From: Pomphorhynchus laevis
Taxonomy: Eukaryota > Acanthocephala > Palaeacanthocephala > Echinorhynchida > Pomphorhynchidae
Assembly: GCA_012934845.2 (NCBI GenBank)
Contig: WNNJ02002556.1
Coordinates: forward strand, 1-64,000
DNA length: 64,000 nt
Reading direction: 5' to 3'
Shown: positions 42,837 to 54,410 of the stretch, in pieces
How positions within the stretch are numbered: position 1 is the stretch's first letter
Layout: every line of letters begins with the position of its first letter
Notes under the pieces: generated by a model
What the model saw: the letters and a program-made list of their open reading frames with translations, nothing else
Told to the model about the DNA's origin: nothing
The model's database searches: none
Position numbers and translations under genes: made by a program

Positions 42837-45800
42837 ATTTATTTTAACAATTGTGATCTATGGACCGAATTCTCAAGCCCGAAACACTCGTCGCAGATCC
42901 TAATGATCCACAATCGCCTATGATATGGATGCATTGAAAACAACGGTTTACTCACTTCTTACAGTCCATAGTTGATATCACAGATGACAATAAGATCCAT
43001 ATACTCGTGAATCACATTTCACCATCTCTTTATCAGCACATTTCAAATGTCGACGATTACAAAACAGCAATTCAAACCCTTGACAGCTTGTTCGTCAAAC
43101 CGAAGAGCGAAGTTTTTGCTCGATTCAAACTGAGTTCATGCAAACAATCAGATTCGCAGTCTATCGACCAATTCATCCAAGCGTTAAATACGTTTAGTAA
43201 GGATTGCGAATTTGCTGCGGTGTCCGCAATAGATCACAGAAATTTATTTGTGCGTGATGCCTTTATTGCTGGAATTCGCAGTACCTTTATTAGACAAAGG
43301 TTACTAGAGTATCCTCCATTGAGCATGGATCAAGCTTTCACAAAAGCCCGAGCACTCGAAATGGCTCAAATACAAGCGGAACAATACACAAATCAAGAAA
43401 ATTCGATTGCAGCCGTTCGAGATTTGGCTGAACCGGGTTTCGATTCTAACAATTCCAATGCATCTAATGCGAAAAATGAATATATTGCCAGATTGAATCA
43501 CAATTGCTTTTTCTGTGGACAATCAAATCATGCCCGTTCAAGGTGTCCGGCTCGAAATTCGATTTGTCGATCATGTGGCAAAACAGGACATTACGCAGCT
43601 GTATGTAAGTCAAAACATCGCCCCAAAGTATACAACAGTGCATTAACACACGATATTATGAACCCCAATCCAGATCATTTTCCAAGCTTGTCCACCATCA
43701 TTTCATCATCGGTCCACTCTGAATTAAGAAAGACAACGGTACGGGTAATATTAAATGGTCATGAAGTAGATGCACTCATTGACACAGGAAGCTCCGAAAA
43801 CTTTGTTAGCGATAATATTGTCGAACAATACCAATTTAAAAGGAGTCCTTATAAAAATGTCGTTACTATGGCCACATCATATTGTACTTCCAAGATTCAC
43901 CATTGTGTGTATAAGCAAGTATCGCTAAACGGATTAACGGATAAAAACGTCCGCCTTCTATGTCTACCGAATCTTTGTTCAGATATCATACTGGGTCATC
44001 CGTATCTTTCACATCACGAATCTCTAACAATCAATTTCAGTGGCAGCAAGGCCCCGATTGTTATCGCGTCGATAAAATCAATCAATATAGTGTCCATCGC
44101 TGTTTTCATCCTTGGATAGGTCATGTAAGCCAATAGCAATCAAATCTCGCCGATATTCCCATGATCATTATCAATTCATTCGCTCTGAAATCATGCGTCT
44201 ACTCAAGGACGGGGTAATAGAACATAGCCAGTCCCCCTGGCGTGCGCAGGTAGTGGTTGCTGAACATTTGGAAAAGAAACGCTTAGTAATTGATTACTCA
44301 ATGACAGTTAATAGATTTACACACCAAGATGCATACCCACTACCACGCATTGATCAGATTATTGAAAATATTTCGAAATTTGCGATATTCAGCAAACTAG
44401 GCATGAAGGCAGCCTACCATCAATTGGTTCAGAGATGATGAACGAAAGTTTACCGCCTTCGAAGCCAACGGCCAACTGTTCCAATTTATACGCATTCCAT
44501 TTGGACTCACCAACGCCCCAGCAGTGTTTCAACGTACTATGGATAAAATTATCAACCAAGAGAAGTTGAAAGGAGTATTTGCATATCTCGATGATATGAT
44601 AATATGCGAACTTACTCGTGCAGACCACGATGATAATCTGGACAAGCTCAAGCGTGTAATTGCCAAATACAATATATCTCTTAATTCCGATAAATGCATT
44701 TACGGTGTCGATAGCATAAATGTCCTAGGAGTTCTTATTTCGAAGGGGCAAATCCGAACTGACCCACAACGGACAAGATGTCTTCTCGAAATAAAGCCAA
44801 CTGCAACACAAGCCGAATTGAAGCGATTACTCGGATTATTCGCTTATTATTCAAAATGGATATCAAAGTTTTCTGAAAAGGTAAGACCTTTATTACACGT
44901 CAACATTTTTCCCTTGACTGAAGAACAAATTAAAGTATTTGATTCTATCCGCAAGGATATAGCAGACTCGGTCCTAGCAACAATCAGAGATGACTCGACA
45001 TTGATGGTCGAAACTGATGCTTCATGTCACACTGTCGCAGCTGTTCTGTCACAGGACGGGAAACCTGTTGCCTTTATGTCTAAGACTTTACACGGCAGTG
45101 CGAAAAATTATTCAGCTGTAGAGAAGGAAGCTCTAGCCATAGTTGAAGCGCTAAAAGAATGGCGGCATTTCCTTATTGGTCGACACTTTCAATTGTTAAC
45201 AGACCAGAAAAGTGTAGCATATATATTCGATACTTTTCACAAAAGTTCGATAAAAAACGAAAAAATGATTCGATGGAGGGTCGAGCTTGCTCCGTTTCGA
45301 TTTGATGTCAGTTACCGTCCTGGAATCCGTAATGTCTCAGCTGATGTCTTTTCTCGAATAAACTGCTCTGCTGTTGCTGGTCCTACGAGATTGCGTGAGG
45401 TTCACGAGTCATTGTGTCAACCCGGTGTAACGCGACTATACCATTACGTTCGGAACAGGAATCTGCCATTTTCAGTAGAAGATGTTAGAAGCATAATTAA
45501 AGATTGCAAAACTTGTTCGCTACTTAAGCCGAGATATTACAAACCACAAAATTCTCATTTGATAAAGGCGACCATGCCTTTCGAGCGAATTTCGATGGAT
45601 TTTAAAGGTTCACTGCCAACAAATTCGCGTAATCGGTATTTATTGATGATGATAGACGAATATTCGAGATACCCATTTGGGTTTGCGTGTCCCGATACAT
45701 CAACCTCTACAATAATAAAATGTCTTGATCAGTTATTTTATCTATTCGGACTGCCATCATATGTTCATTCCGACCGCGGATCAGGCTTTATCTCAAAAGA

Positions 45801-46552
45801 ACTCAAAAGCTACCTCACAAACCTCAATGTTGCCAGTAGTCACAGCAGTCCGTACAATCCTACAGGGAATGGACAAATCGAGAAATATAATGGCATAGTA
45901 TGGAAAGCTATCGAACTAGACCTCAAAACAAGGAACATACATATATCGGAGTGGGAAAGATCGTTACCACGTGCATTGAACGCAATCAGATCCTTGCTTT
46001 ATACTGAAACTAGTGCAACACCACATGATCGCCTTTTTTCATTCCAACGACGAACACCGTCTGGTCAGTCATTACCTAAGTGGTTGCACAAAGATGAATC
46101 AGTAGTATTACAAAGGCATCCGAGAGTGAGCAAATATGACCCGTCAACCGAAGTTGTAGAGATTATCGACATCGACCCACATTATGCTCAAGTCAGACAC
46201 AGTGACGGTAAGGAGAGCACTGTTTCGGTCAAGCATCTCTCACGTTATCCTAAAGAGAAAGGAAACACGGACCAAGACAAAGAAAATTACGAAGGCAGTG
46301 AGCGAATAGGAGATAGCATCGACAGTGTACATGAACGTTCTGAAAATGATTCACCTAAACACATCAATAAAGATCACGACAACGACTCAACTTACTCAAA
46401 CAATGAACAACATTGTATCGACCAATGTCATTCAAGCATCGAACCGATACCCAGCCTAATCTTCCGACGTTCAGGACGAACTCGACGTCAACCTACATAT
46501 CTAAGCGATTATGTGGTGGGGGAGAATGATGTGATATGAAGACCATTATTCG

Positions 46553-46642
46553 TTACATTAACCATGTCACATTAACCTATTTATTATATTCTGTTTGTTT
46601 GTAGATTGTTCAAATAAAGCTGCATAAATCGCTTTCAGTTCA
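46553..46642 (+). repeat. right LTR of the Gypsy element (about 90 bp)
   Basis: Matches the left LTR with two differences in 90 bp. LTRs are identical at insertion, so this is a fairly recent copy. Confidence 0.8.
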
Positions 46643-46753
46643 TATATATTGTTTAATATATTGTTAAACTATACTAAGGTTTTTAAAAATGAAACCGTGA
46701 GACAACCAATAATTAGAAACGTTGTGTTTTAAAAAATACACTAATATATTTAA

Positions 46754-47059
46754 TTAATGGTGGTGTGGATTGACATATTTGAATGAACCCGTAGTCTTGT
46801 ATCGATTCAAGTAATCATAGGCAATGCACAGCAAAGCAGCAGATATACCCCACTTAGATCCGGTACCTACAAGCTTTAATGCTTTTCGCTGTGTTGATTG
46901 ATAACCCATTTTGACACTATATCGCCAAACATCATTTCTTATCCACGGATCTTTTAATCCATGTGCAGCCAACCGCTTGGCATATTTCTGTAATTCCGGA
47001 GCATCATCCAACGAATATTCTCTCCAATCTGGAATTTTATATGGAGAATCATGAGGCAT
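46754..47059 (-). CDS. NDUFB3: NADH dehydrogenase (ubiquinone) 1 beta subunit 3 (NDUFB3, B12)
   Basis: Accessory subunit of mitochondrial complex I in the inner membrane, in the distal part of the membrane arm. The single coding exon gives 101 residues (human 98). The family core HGLKDPWIRNDVWRY (about aa 34-48) matches the human K-G-L-R-D-P-W-G-R-N-E-A-W-R-Y. Before it lies I-P-D-W-R-E-Y and a Leu/Ala-rich helix. One membrane helix follows at about aa 69-85 (KWGISAALLCIAYDYL), and the C-terminus is His-rich. No cleavable signal is seen, as usual for this subunit. Upstream, at 47,071, a T-rich tract and CAG lie 11 nt before the ATG. It sits alone between a Gypsy element and Penelope remnants and has no lesion. 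Confidence 0.92.
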   Translation of the reverse strand: MPHDSPYKIPDWREYSLDDAPELQKYAKRLAAHGLKDPWIRNDVWRYSVKMGYQSTQRKALKLVGTGSKWGISAALLCIAYDYLNRYKTTGSFKYVNPHHH

Positions 47060-47070
47060 TTTACACTATT

Positions 47071-47086
47071 CTGAAAAATAAAATCA
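47071..47086 (-). promoter_or_regulatory. 3' splice acceptor 11 nt before the NDUFB3 start codon
   Basis: The minus strand reads GATTTTATTTTTCAG, a strong acceptor, then an 11-nt leader and ATG. It fits a trans-splice site or the end of a 5' UTR intron. Confidence 0.45.
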
Positions 47087-47289
47087 TATTAGTATAAGTT
47101 CAGATTTTATAAAGCATCTCTAACAGATTTTATAAAGCATCTCTAACAAGATGCTTGTAGAAAATTCTGATAATTCTGAATTTTTTAAAGATGCTAGTGA
47201 AGTAACTAGTGAAATATCAAAATGATTTTTCTTGTCGTTCAACTATACCTGATGGTTCCTGGAAATTTAAAAATTAAAATACAGAGCAG

Positions 47290-48570
47290 GATGGATATAT
47301 TTCTAACATTTTATTTTATTGAAAATAAAATATTACAAATTTTCCGATCTCATGGTGGCAACAGTTATTATAATGTTTATAATATTATCGTTACATATTG
47401 ATTTTAATTCTTTATTATAATTACAAATTTTTCGTCCTAATGGTGGTAGGAATTTATATCTCATTTCAGGAATATATTTACTTAAATCTGATTCTATTAT
47501 TTCTTTACTTTTAGAATAATTTAAAAGTCCGGCTATATTTATGTTATCTATACATTTATTATGATTAAATAATAAATTATTGTATTTTCATTGCTATTAT
47601 TAACATTTATTGTACGATTATAGTATTTTGTATTACAATAACTGTCTACTATACAACTTAGCCTATCATAGTCGTTAATTAATCTTTGATTTATTGAACA
47701 AGTGATATCTTTAGAAAAACTTCTTATATTTACATAAGATCCTATTTTACCTTATTTTATACCTTATTTTAGGAATATACCTTATTTTAGGAATATATTT
47801 ACTTAAATCTGATCCAATTATTTCTTTACTTTTAGAATTATATAAAAGTCCGGCTATATTTATGTTTTCTATACATTAATTAATAAATTTTATGGTCAGT
47901 GTATATTTTTATTGTTATTATTAGCATTTATTGTATGATCAGTGTCGCCATTGCAGTTAGTGCATCGGTTTGTATACGTGCTACAAGGCTTAGAATAAAC
48001 GAACAAGCACAGTATTATCAAACATAGTAAAAGATGGGCAAGCGTCTAAGATTTACATCAATGACTGATCAAAAAGCAAACAAATTTAAGGATATTATGT
48101 GTATTTGTTGTTTATTTTTATAATAAAAACTGGTATTTTTTTAATTTATTGTATGATTATAGTATTCTACATTACAATAACTGTCTATTATACAACTCAA
48201 CCTATCATATTCGTTAATTTATCTTTGATTTATTGAACAAATAATTATTTTTAGAAAAACTTCTTATATTTACATAAAGATCTTTTAGCTTATTATCACT
48301 TAAAAGTTGTTTTAATATTTCTAATTGTTCATTTATATAAATATCTTTTTTAATATTTTTAACTCTATTTTTCTTATTCCTTTTATCCCCATGACTTCTT
48401 AATTTGCATTTAACCGAATTATTATAATATAGTTGTTTATTATGTACCATACTACTTCTGCCAATTCCTTGTACCACGTCATTCAATCCTAATGGGATTG
48501 AATGACGTGGTACAATGACGTGGTACAAATAAAGGTATAGTTTAATAAAAACTATACCTTTTGATAGCAT
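47290..48570 (-). mobile_element. broken Penelope-like element pieces, partly duplicated
   Basis: Minus-strand text near 47,340-47,530 reads Y-S-K-S-K-E-I-I-E-S-D-L-S-K-Y-I-P and then F-L-P-P-L-G-R-K-I-C. A 118-codon frame follows at 48,214-48,570 with a K/N-rich N-terminal-like region. This resembles the N-terminal part of Penelope proteins, though weakly. Two blocks occur twice in direct order: 47,455-47,560 with 47,770-47,880, and 47,612-47,702 with 48,149-48,242. So the element is internally duplicated. The terminal GGATGGATATATTTCTAAC at about 47,290 also occurs alone at about 36,322. Confidence 0.45.
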
Positions 48571-48580
48571 TTTCCTTAAT

Positions 48581-48740
48581 TATAGACTTGCGAAATACAG
48601 TTTGAATCGTTTTTATTGGAGCTTTCGACCAAACGGTTCTTGTCAACAGATACAAAATCAAACAGAATTATCTGTTGACAAGGACCGTTTGGTCGAAAGC
48701 TCCAATAAAAACGATTCAAACTGTATTTCGCAAGTCTATA
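48581..48740. repeat. 160-bp near-perfect palindrome
   Basis: Arms of about 71 bp (TATAGACTTGCGAAATACAG outward ends) with one mismatch and a loop of about 16 nt. The inner arm on the plus strand reads CTGTTGACAAGGACC, GTTT, GGTCGAAAGC, which resembles the stem II and GAAA part of PLE-type hammerheads, with a changed core. It is probably a head-to-head pair of PLE ends or a MITE derived from them, next to the PLE pieces at 47.3-48.6 kb. Confidence 0.7.
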
Positions 48741-48959
48741 ATGAGTGATCGATACAACTATCTATTCAAAGACTTGCACGCAACTATGTCTAATTTTCCT
48801 TAATTCATTGTTTTCAATTAATTCTAGATTATGATTGACTTTTTCGATCTGTTTTAATCTAAGGAAAATTTGAAAATTTCCAAAATTTAGAATTTGTATC
48901 CAGCGGACTACATTCGAAACAATTGCAAAATCCTGCATTTTAAAAATCAAATGCTTTGG

Positions 48960-49158
48960 AAAAGTGAAAAAAGATAATCTACATTAGTACCTTGTTCAGC
49001 TGAATCAGCCCCCTGAATGCTGAGCAACAATTAAATTAGTCGCAGTGGAACGGTCTTCCTTAAAGCCATGTTGATTAACGCACAAAAAATAATTGGACTT
49101 CAAATATTTGCTTATATATTTATACAATAATCGCTCCACGATTCGGCAACATACAAAG
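48960..49158 (-). mobile_element. LINE family B, RT segment (right half of a split copy)
   Basis: The minus strand reads V-E-R-L-L-Y-K-Y-I-S-K-Y-L-K and then N-Q-H-G-F-K-E-D-R-S-T-A-T-N-L, the RT block after S-Y-R-P-V-S-L. It continues directly from the family B text at 52,840-53,465, from which it is separated by an inserted family A LINE. Confidence 0.7.
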
Positions 49159-49159
49159 A

Positions 49160-52100
49160 AGATTTATTTTTAAGTGGCTAATGCGTGCCGGCGCACGCTT
49201 ACATGACCACCACATCAACAAAAAATATAAATCATGTTTCGAGGAGGTGTATACGGATATGGCATTTGAATGCAGTAAGAGAGGAAGCGCGGCGGACGTA
49301 GAGTGGGAGCTGATTCCAGGCGAGTGAGGCGGCGACGAGGAAGGATCGGATACCGTAGTTGTTAGAGTAATTGGGAATATAGAGTAAGAGAGAGTTACGG
49401 GAACGCAGTGATAGAGAGGTGGGACGAGTGTCGTTTAAGAAAGGGAGGTTGATTAGCGAAAAGGAGCCGACAGCAATGAGACGAAAAGTTACGAGAAGGC
49501 AGAGTTGTATGCGGATGTGGATGGTGGGCTAGGAGAGTTGAGCAAGATATGTGGATGTAGGTCAAAGCGACGAAGACGTATGAGTACTCGAACGACGGAG
49601 TTGATAATGCATTATAGGGGTAGGATTATGGATTTTGGAGAATTGTCGAAAAGCTGAGGCAGTACTCGATTTTAGGAAAAAGAAGCGATGAAAGAAGAGA
49701 TGTATATGAACGGGAGTCGATAAGGGGGCGGATACGGCGGATGTCACGGAGAATTAAGTTAGATGAGTGGACCTTGTCGCGGACGAAGGATTTAAGGGAA
49801 AGGTGGTCATCTAAATAGAATCCTAAGAAAGTCAGATTGTGTACTACTGTGATGATTGATGATGCAAAATATACAGGATGGGAGATATGTTAGCTTAACG
49901 GTAGAGGATTCACATTATTTTTGACCTTTCTGGGTTTAGAACGAGATCAAGATGGGAGAGATGTTTGTAGATAGAAAAAAAACAGTTGGAGGCAGATATG
50001 TCTATATCGCATATGCGATGGGTGGGTGCATGAGCATATATGAGGATGTCATCAGCGTATTGCATTACGTTAAAGGAGTAGGGTTCGATAAACGAAGAGA
50101 GATCGCGAGTAGAAGAGAGAAAAGCAGGGGACCTAGAACTGAACCTTGTGGGACCCCGCATAAAATAGGGATGGGAGGGAAATACGATGAATTAGAACAG
50201 ACGCGAAAGGAACGGTCGGATAGATATGAGGCAAACCATGCTACGGAGGAGGAAGAAAAGCCGTAATTATAAAGAAGGCAAGAAATGAGGATGAAATGGT
50301 CGACGATGTCGAAGGCGGATGAGAGGTCGAGGGAGATGAGAACACTATATAGAGCCTTATCATGAGAAATGAGTACAACGTTGTAAACTTTCATGAAGAC
50401 GATTTCTGTGGAGTGATTAGAGCGGAAAGCGGATTGGAAAGGAGGGTACAGATTAGATGAAGATATATAAACGTTGGTCTGTATTAAGATAAGGCGCTCT
50501 AAGAGCTTGGAAAGAGTAGGGAGAAGTGAAATGGGGCGATAGCTAGAAGGAAGGGAGGGGTCGAGCGATTGTTCCTTAAGAAAGGGACGAAACGATGGCG
50601 GATTTCCAGTGTGAATGAAAGATACGACCGCAGATGGACGAGTTAAACAAGGTGGTGAGGAATGGGGATATCGATGAGCATACTGATTTAAGTATGGGAG
50701 TAGTCAGGGGATCGGCAGGTGAGGTTTTGTTGGGCAATGACATGAGGACAGATGAGACTTCGGCCGGTGAGACAGGGATAATATGGAAGAGTTCTGGGAG
50801 GATGAGGCGAAGCGAGTAGCCGTGAAACGGAATGGAGACGAGGTTGTGAGATAGCAGCGTGGATACTTTGGTCTGAAGAAATGACGAATAATCATGGGGA
50901 TTGATGTTGCAAGACGAAGAGGAGCGATAAAGGATTGAGTTAAAAGTATGCCAGAGAGACTTGAAGTTTAATGAAGTGTTGATTTTATGCTGCCAGAATA
51001 AATTGCATTTGGTACGTAGTAGGTGGAGATGAGACCGGCGAAGAGCAAGATAGGAATCACGGACTGACGGAGTGAGTGGATATCACGTCTGAGAAAGCAG
51101 TGATAGACTCGAAAAGCATAACGGATTCGACGCTTTGAGAGCAGGCATTGGATGTCAAACCATGTGCACGATGCAAGCGACGGTAAGTGTAAGGCTTGAA
51201 GTGCAAGAGTATATCGAGAATGGATGTGAGTTTAGGGTCGAAAAGAAAGGCAAGATCGTGTGGAGTGAATGATGTTATTGTATGAGAAGATAGATACGAT
51301 CAAGACATACGTTGAAGTGGCCTAGAACGAGTGAAGGGATTGAGGACAAAGAACAATTAGAAAGGAGGTCAGCGAGTTCGGTAAAAAATAAGGAAATAGG
51401 AGGTGATGAACCAGAACGGTATACAATAACGAAATCCAGAATGATCGGGGTAGAAGAACGACAAGTGTGCAATTCGAAAGAGCAAAGACTGAAAGAGGGT
51501 GATTTTGCGAAGAGACGCGGTGTAACGGGCGAATGCAACAATACCGCCATGATTAGAGAATTTAGAAGAGGATGAGCTGAGAGGCGGGCGGATTCGACTA
51601 GTGAGCAACCGGCATAGAGCATACGGCGAATGGAGAGGTCTTGTAATTTGAGTGCCAGGATTCGGTGAGTCAGAAGAGATTGATGAATTGCTTGGTGAAT
51701 AGGTTGATGTTAAGATCTGATTTATTGAGAATAGATCTATTGTTGAGGAGGCCGAGGCGGAAACCGTGTGTGTGGTGTAACTGTTTAGCGGAGAAGACAA
51801 ATAGGGGAGATGGAACCCCATCAAATTTTGCTGCGTGTGTAGGTAACTTGAAAATTTTCGTCTATGTTTCGGATTATGAGAGATATTTCGCCATTTTCCT
51901 TTCGACGGCGTTTTTCGATGCGGACAGAAGAGAGTTGAACGATTTCAGATGGGGTGCGATCGGGGAAAATTCAAATGGTTGAAGATGACATTATTTTAAA
52001 TGCGACAGGGTATATGTCCTTGAAAAAGGATGGTTTATCCGCAAGAACAAGAGACGATAGGATGGATCTGAAGGCGGAAACATCGCGGTCGAGACGTGCT

Positions 52101-52835
52101 TGTGGAGATAAGGAGGTGGAAGGAACGATATTAGTGACGATGACGTAACGATCACGAGAAGGAAAGCGTTTCCGTAAATGAGGACGAGTGACGTGAATGT
52201 GGGAGATCACGATAAGAGAGCTGGTAGTTAAGGATTTGGAGGCAGTTGGTTTGACGACGGGGTACATAGAGGGTAATGATAATAAAAAGGATGGAAAGCG
52301 ATGTGAGGAAAGGTTATGAGTGGAAGGATCGTGGAGGTTGGTGAAGGTGATTTTGATTGTGGATGTAGGTTATTAAGAGACGAGACAAGAAGGACGTGAC
52401 GGGGGTGTCGGAGGTGAAGATGGCATGGGATGGGAAGTATATATGGTGGCATTGTCGGTGAGTGGAGATAGGAGATTGGAAATGTCGGGGATAGTTTGAG
52501 TGGATGTGTTGGATGTTGATATGTGCTTATTGGAGAGGTTGCGGATTAGTTTGTTGGCACAAAAACCACATAGAAAGTCTTCTTTAGACTTAATGTTGTC
52601 GCAGGCGATTGTTGTCCAGACGCTGCAGTCGTGTGTCGAGCACTGCACCTGCAGTTGTGCATAGTTGCTGTTGTTCTTAGATGTTTTCTTGCGTCTTCTT
52701 ATTGACGTCCTTGTGTGCTGAAGCTGTTAGATTTGCTACTGTAACTGGTCGGCGAGCGTAGCGAGACGATCTATTTAAGCTTATCGAGAGATTAAGCTCA
52801 ATCCGCGAGCGTAGCGAACAGAACTGACAGGAAAA
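49160..52835 (-). mobile_element. LINE family A, near full length, inserted in LINE B
   Basis: The longest family A copy, about 3.7 kb on the minus strand. The 5' UTR (about 52,650-52,835) has a short repeated TTTTTCCTGTCAGTTC and a repeated TCGCTACGCTCGC. Next comes a first protein part with a Cys-rich, PHD-like pattern (C-S-T-H-D-C-S-V-W ... L-C-G-F-C, about 52,540-52,648). The apurinic-type endonuclease follows (L-G-H-F-N-V, about 51,290-51,830), then RT (SSAFDIVDH, VPQGSVLGPLLFSLL, QYADDILIYAH at about 49,910-50,400), and a tail with the family's 3' stem (GCGTGCCGGCGCACGC at about 49,186). Frames change many times, so it is dead. It reads as purine-rich on the plus strand. Confidence 0.8.
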
Positions 52836-53467
52836 AATCTGGAACTGACAGGAAAAATTTTATGTTATTTATTTCTCAAACTTTTTTATACACATGTTAA
52901 ACTTACAGGTCTATAACTGTTGACATTAGAACGATCACATTTTTGTACAAAGATCTAATAAATAACGCTTCCACATTTTTGGTGTATAGTCAGTAGTTAT
53001 AGACGCAATGAATATCCAATACAACAGAAAGCAAATATCATTCACCAAAGTTTATCGGAAGCAATGATTCTGGGCATACTGATCCTGCTGATATAAGATT
53101 ATTTAGTTCGCGTCTTACATCCTATCGGAAAATAAATCAAAAATACTAGAAAAAAATCCAGCAGGAATATTGGATAATTGAATAGTATTGACTAACTAAA
53201 GGCACGTTTGTTTTAAAATATTGAATTGAATTTAAATGATAAATTATGGATGAAAATCTAGTGAAATGTAGGAGTCCAACAGAATAATGCAGTGATCCGA
53301 TGTTCCTAAAGTTTCGAGATATGTAACATTTTCTATAATCTGTTTATCACAAGTAAGGCATATATCTAGTAAAGACGGTTGATTTCCAGTAAAACGTGTG
53401 TAATGACGCACATGTTGAACAAGATTAAGAGTATTGATTGTTTTTAATAGTAGATACTGATCCATTA
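52836..53467 (-). mobile_element. LINE family B, endonuclease and RT start (left half of a split copy)
   Basis: Minus frame 53,244-53,465 encodes the C-terminal endonuclease text L-L-D-I-C-L-T-C-D-K and L-G-T-S-D-H-C-I, matching the plus copy at 55.7 kb (L-L-D-I-C-L-T-S-D-K, L-G-S-S-D-H). Bases 52,880-52,960 read N-V-N-S-Y-R-P-V-S-L-T. The rest of the RT resumes at 49,158. Its upstream end is cut by a PLE terminal repeat. Confidence 0.7.
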
Positions 53468-53550
53468 TTGATAAAGAATTATTGAAGCTGGATCAACGAA
53501 AAGAGGAATTTTTTTATTTTTCCTCTGTTAGCATCTTCAAGAAATTACAA
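53455..53550 (-). repeat. PLE family P1 terminal repeat, degenerate
   Basis: Carries GATCCATTATTGATAAAGAATTATTGAAGCTGGATCAACGAA-type text in the same order as the 7.47-kb copy (only short stretches match exactly) and CTGTTAGCATCTTCA. The hammerhead-like stem is incomplete here. Confidence 0.5.
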
Positions 53551-53775
53551 TGTCTTTAAATAAAGAACATTGAATTAAATTTTATTTAATCAAATAAAAT
53601 TTTCCTTTTTTCATTAATATCTAGATAAGCATATCTTTTTTCATCATTATTAAGAATTAGACTACCTGAATAAAGTTATTCACTTATTGATTATTTATTC
53701 AATTAATTGATGATTAATCTAATCTAGTAATTTATTCAAACGATTGATAATACTAATATTTATAATAAATATTAG

Positions 53776-53941
53776 ATGGTTTGGGAAATTATTTTGTTGA
53801 ACTGCTTAACAAGTTAAAGAGGAAGATAGTTGCCGAGCGTCATCGAAGAGAAAACCGCGATGTTTTAAGCGAGTTAGCAGGTGAAAGTAGTAACACTGAT
53901 GGCCCGGCTAATAAGATTAAGCCCGATGAAGATGAACCTTG
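53776..53941 (+). CDS. orphan terminal-exon-like open frame, unidentified
   Basis: After an acceptor-like TAATAAATATTAG, an open frame runs G-L-G-N-Y-F-V-E-L-L-N-K-L-K-R-K, continues with a charged helical stretch (R-H-R-R-E-N-R-D-V-L) and ends K-P-D-E-D-E-P before a stop. Base composition and codon use resemble the host exons rather than the LINEs. No matching upstream exon was found within reach and the family is not recognised. It may be the last exon of a host gene, a processed fragment, or chance. Confidence 0.3.
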
Positions 53942-54114
53942 AAAACGAGCTTAGCATTGTTGGCGCAGGCGGTTAGTTGACGGCGTTGGTTTACAATGTA
54001 TTAATTTGTTATTCGCAAATACTTTTGTTTGATTTTTTTATTTTTCATTTTTTATTAGTTATACATATTAGTATCGCATAGAATTTATAAACTTTTCTCC
54101 AATTATTAAACTGT

Positions 54115-54410
54115 TAGCATCTGTTAGCATCTTCAGAAAAATAATAATTTTCTGAAGATGCTAACAGAGGTAGTTAGCGAAATATCAAATAAAATGTTCC
54201 TTTTTAAATTGTAATTTAGAGTGGTAATTGTACGAGTATTAATTATAATTAAGAGTAAATAATTATTGGAGCTTGATCAAAGGAAAGACGAAATTATTTT
54301 TGATATTTCGCTAACTACTGTTAGCATCTTCAGAATTTTCTGAAGACGCTAACAGTAGTTCGCGAAATATCAAAAATAATTTCTTCTTTCCTTTGATTGA
54401 TTTTATTAAT
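54115..54410. repeat. PLE family P1 inverted terminal repeats, two palindromic pairs
   Basis: Two head-to-head pairs of the P1 end: 54,121-54,200 and 54,290-54,400. The plus copies read CTGAAGATGCTAACAGAGG then TAGTTAGCGAAATATC, and CTGAAGACGCTAACAGTAG then TTCGCGAAATATC. In the first the stem GCTAAC/GTTAGC is perfect. The GGAGCTTGATCAAAGG block lies between at about 54,268. Confidence 0.6.

Larger units (their letters stand above)
42747..46642 (+). mobile_element. Ty3/Gypsy LTR retrotransposon, nearly whole
   Basis: A full-length-sized element with both LTRs. Gag (about 42.86-44.1 kb) has two CCHC knuckles (C-F-F-C-G-Q... and C-R-S-C-G-K-T-G-H). It is followed by an aspartic protease signature DTGSS, reverse transcriptase with Y-L-D-D (about 44.59 kb), RNase H with TDAS, an H-H-C-C zinc site and integrase with M-D-F-K-G, HSDRGSGF and GNGQIEKYNG (about 45.4-46.1 kb). 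The gag-protease-RT-RNase H-integrase order and the YLDD form place it in Ty3/Gypsy. No envelope gene or chromodomain was seen. Reading frames are broken about three times, so this copy looks dead but young. Confidence 0.9.

Noticed and set aside
49952-52148. Plus-strand frames of 61-105 codons, rich in Arg and Glu.
   Set aside because: Antisense of the pyrimidine-rich LINE A coding strand.
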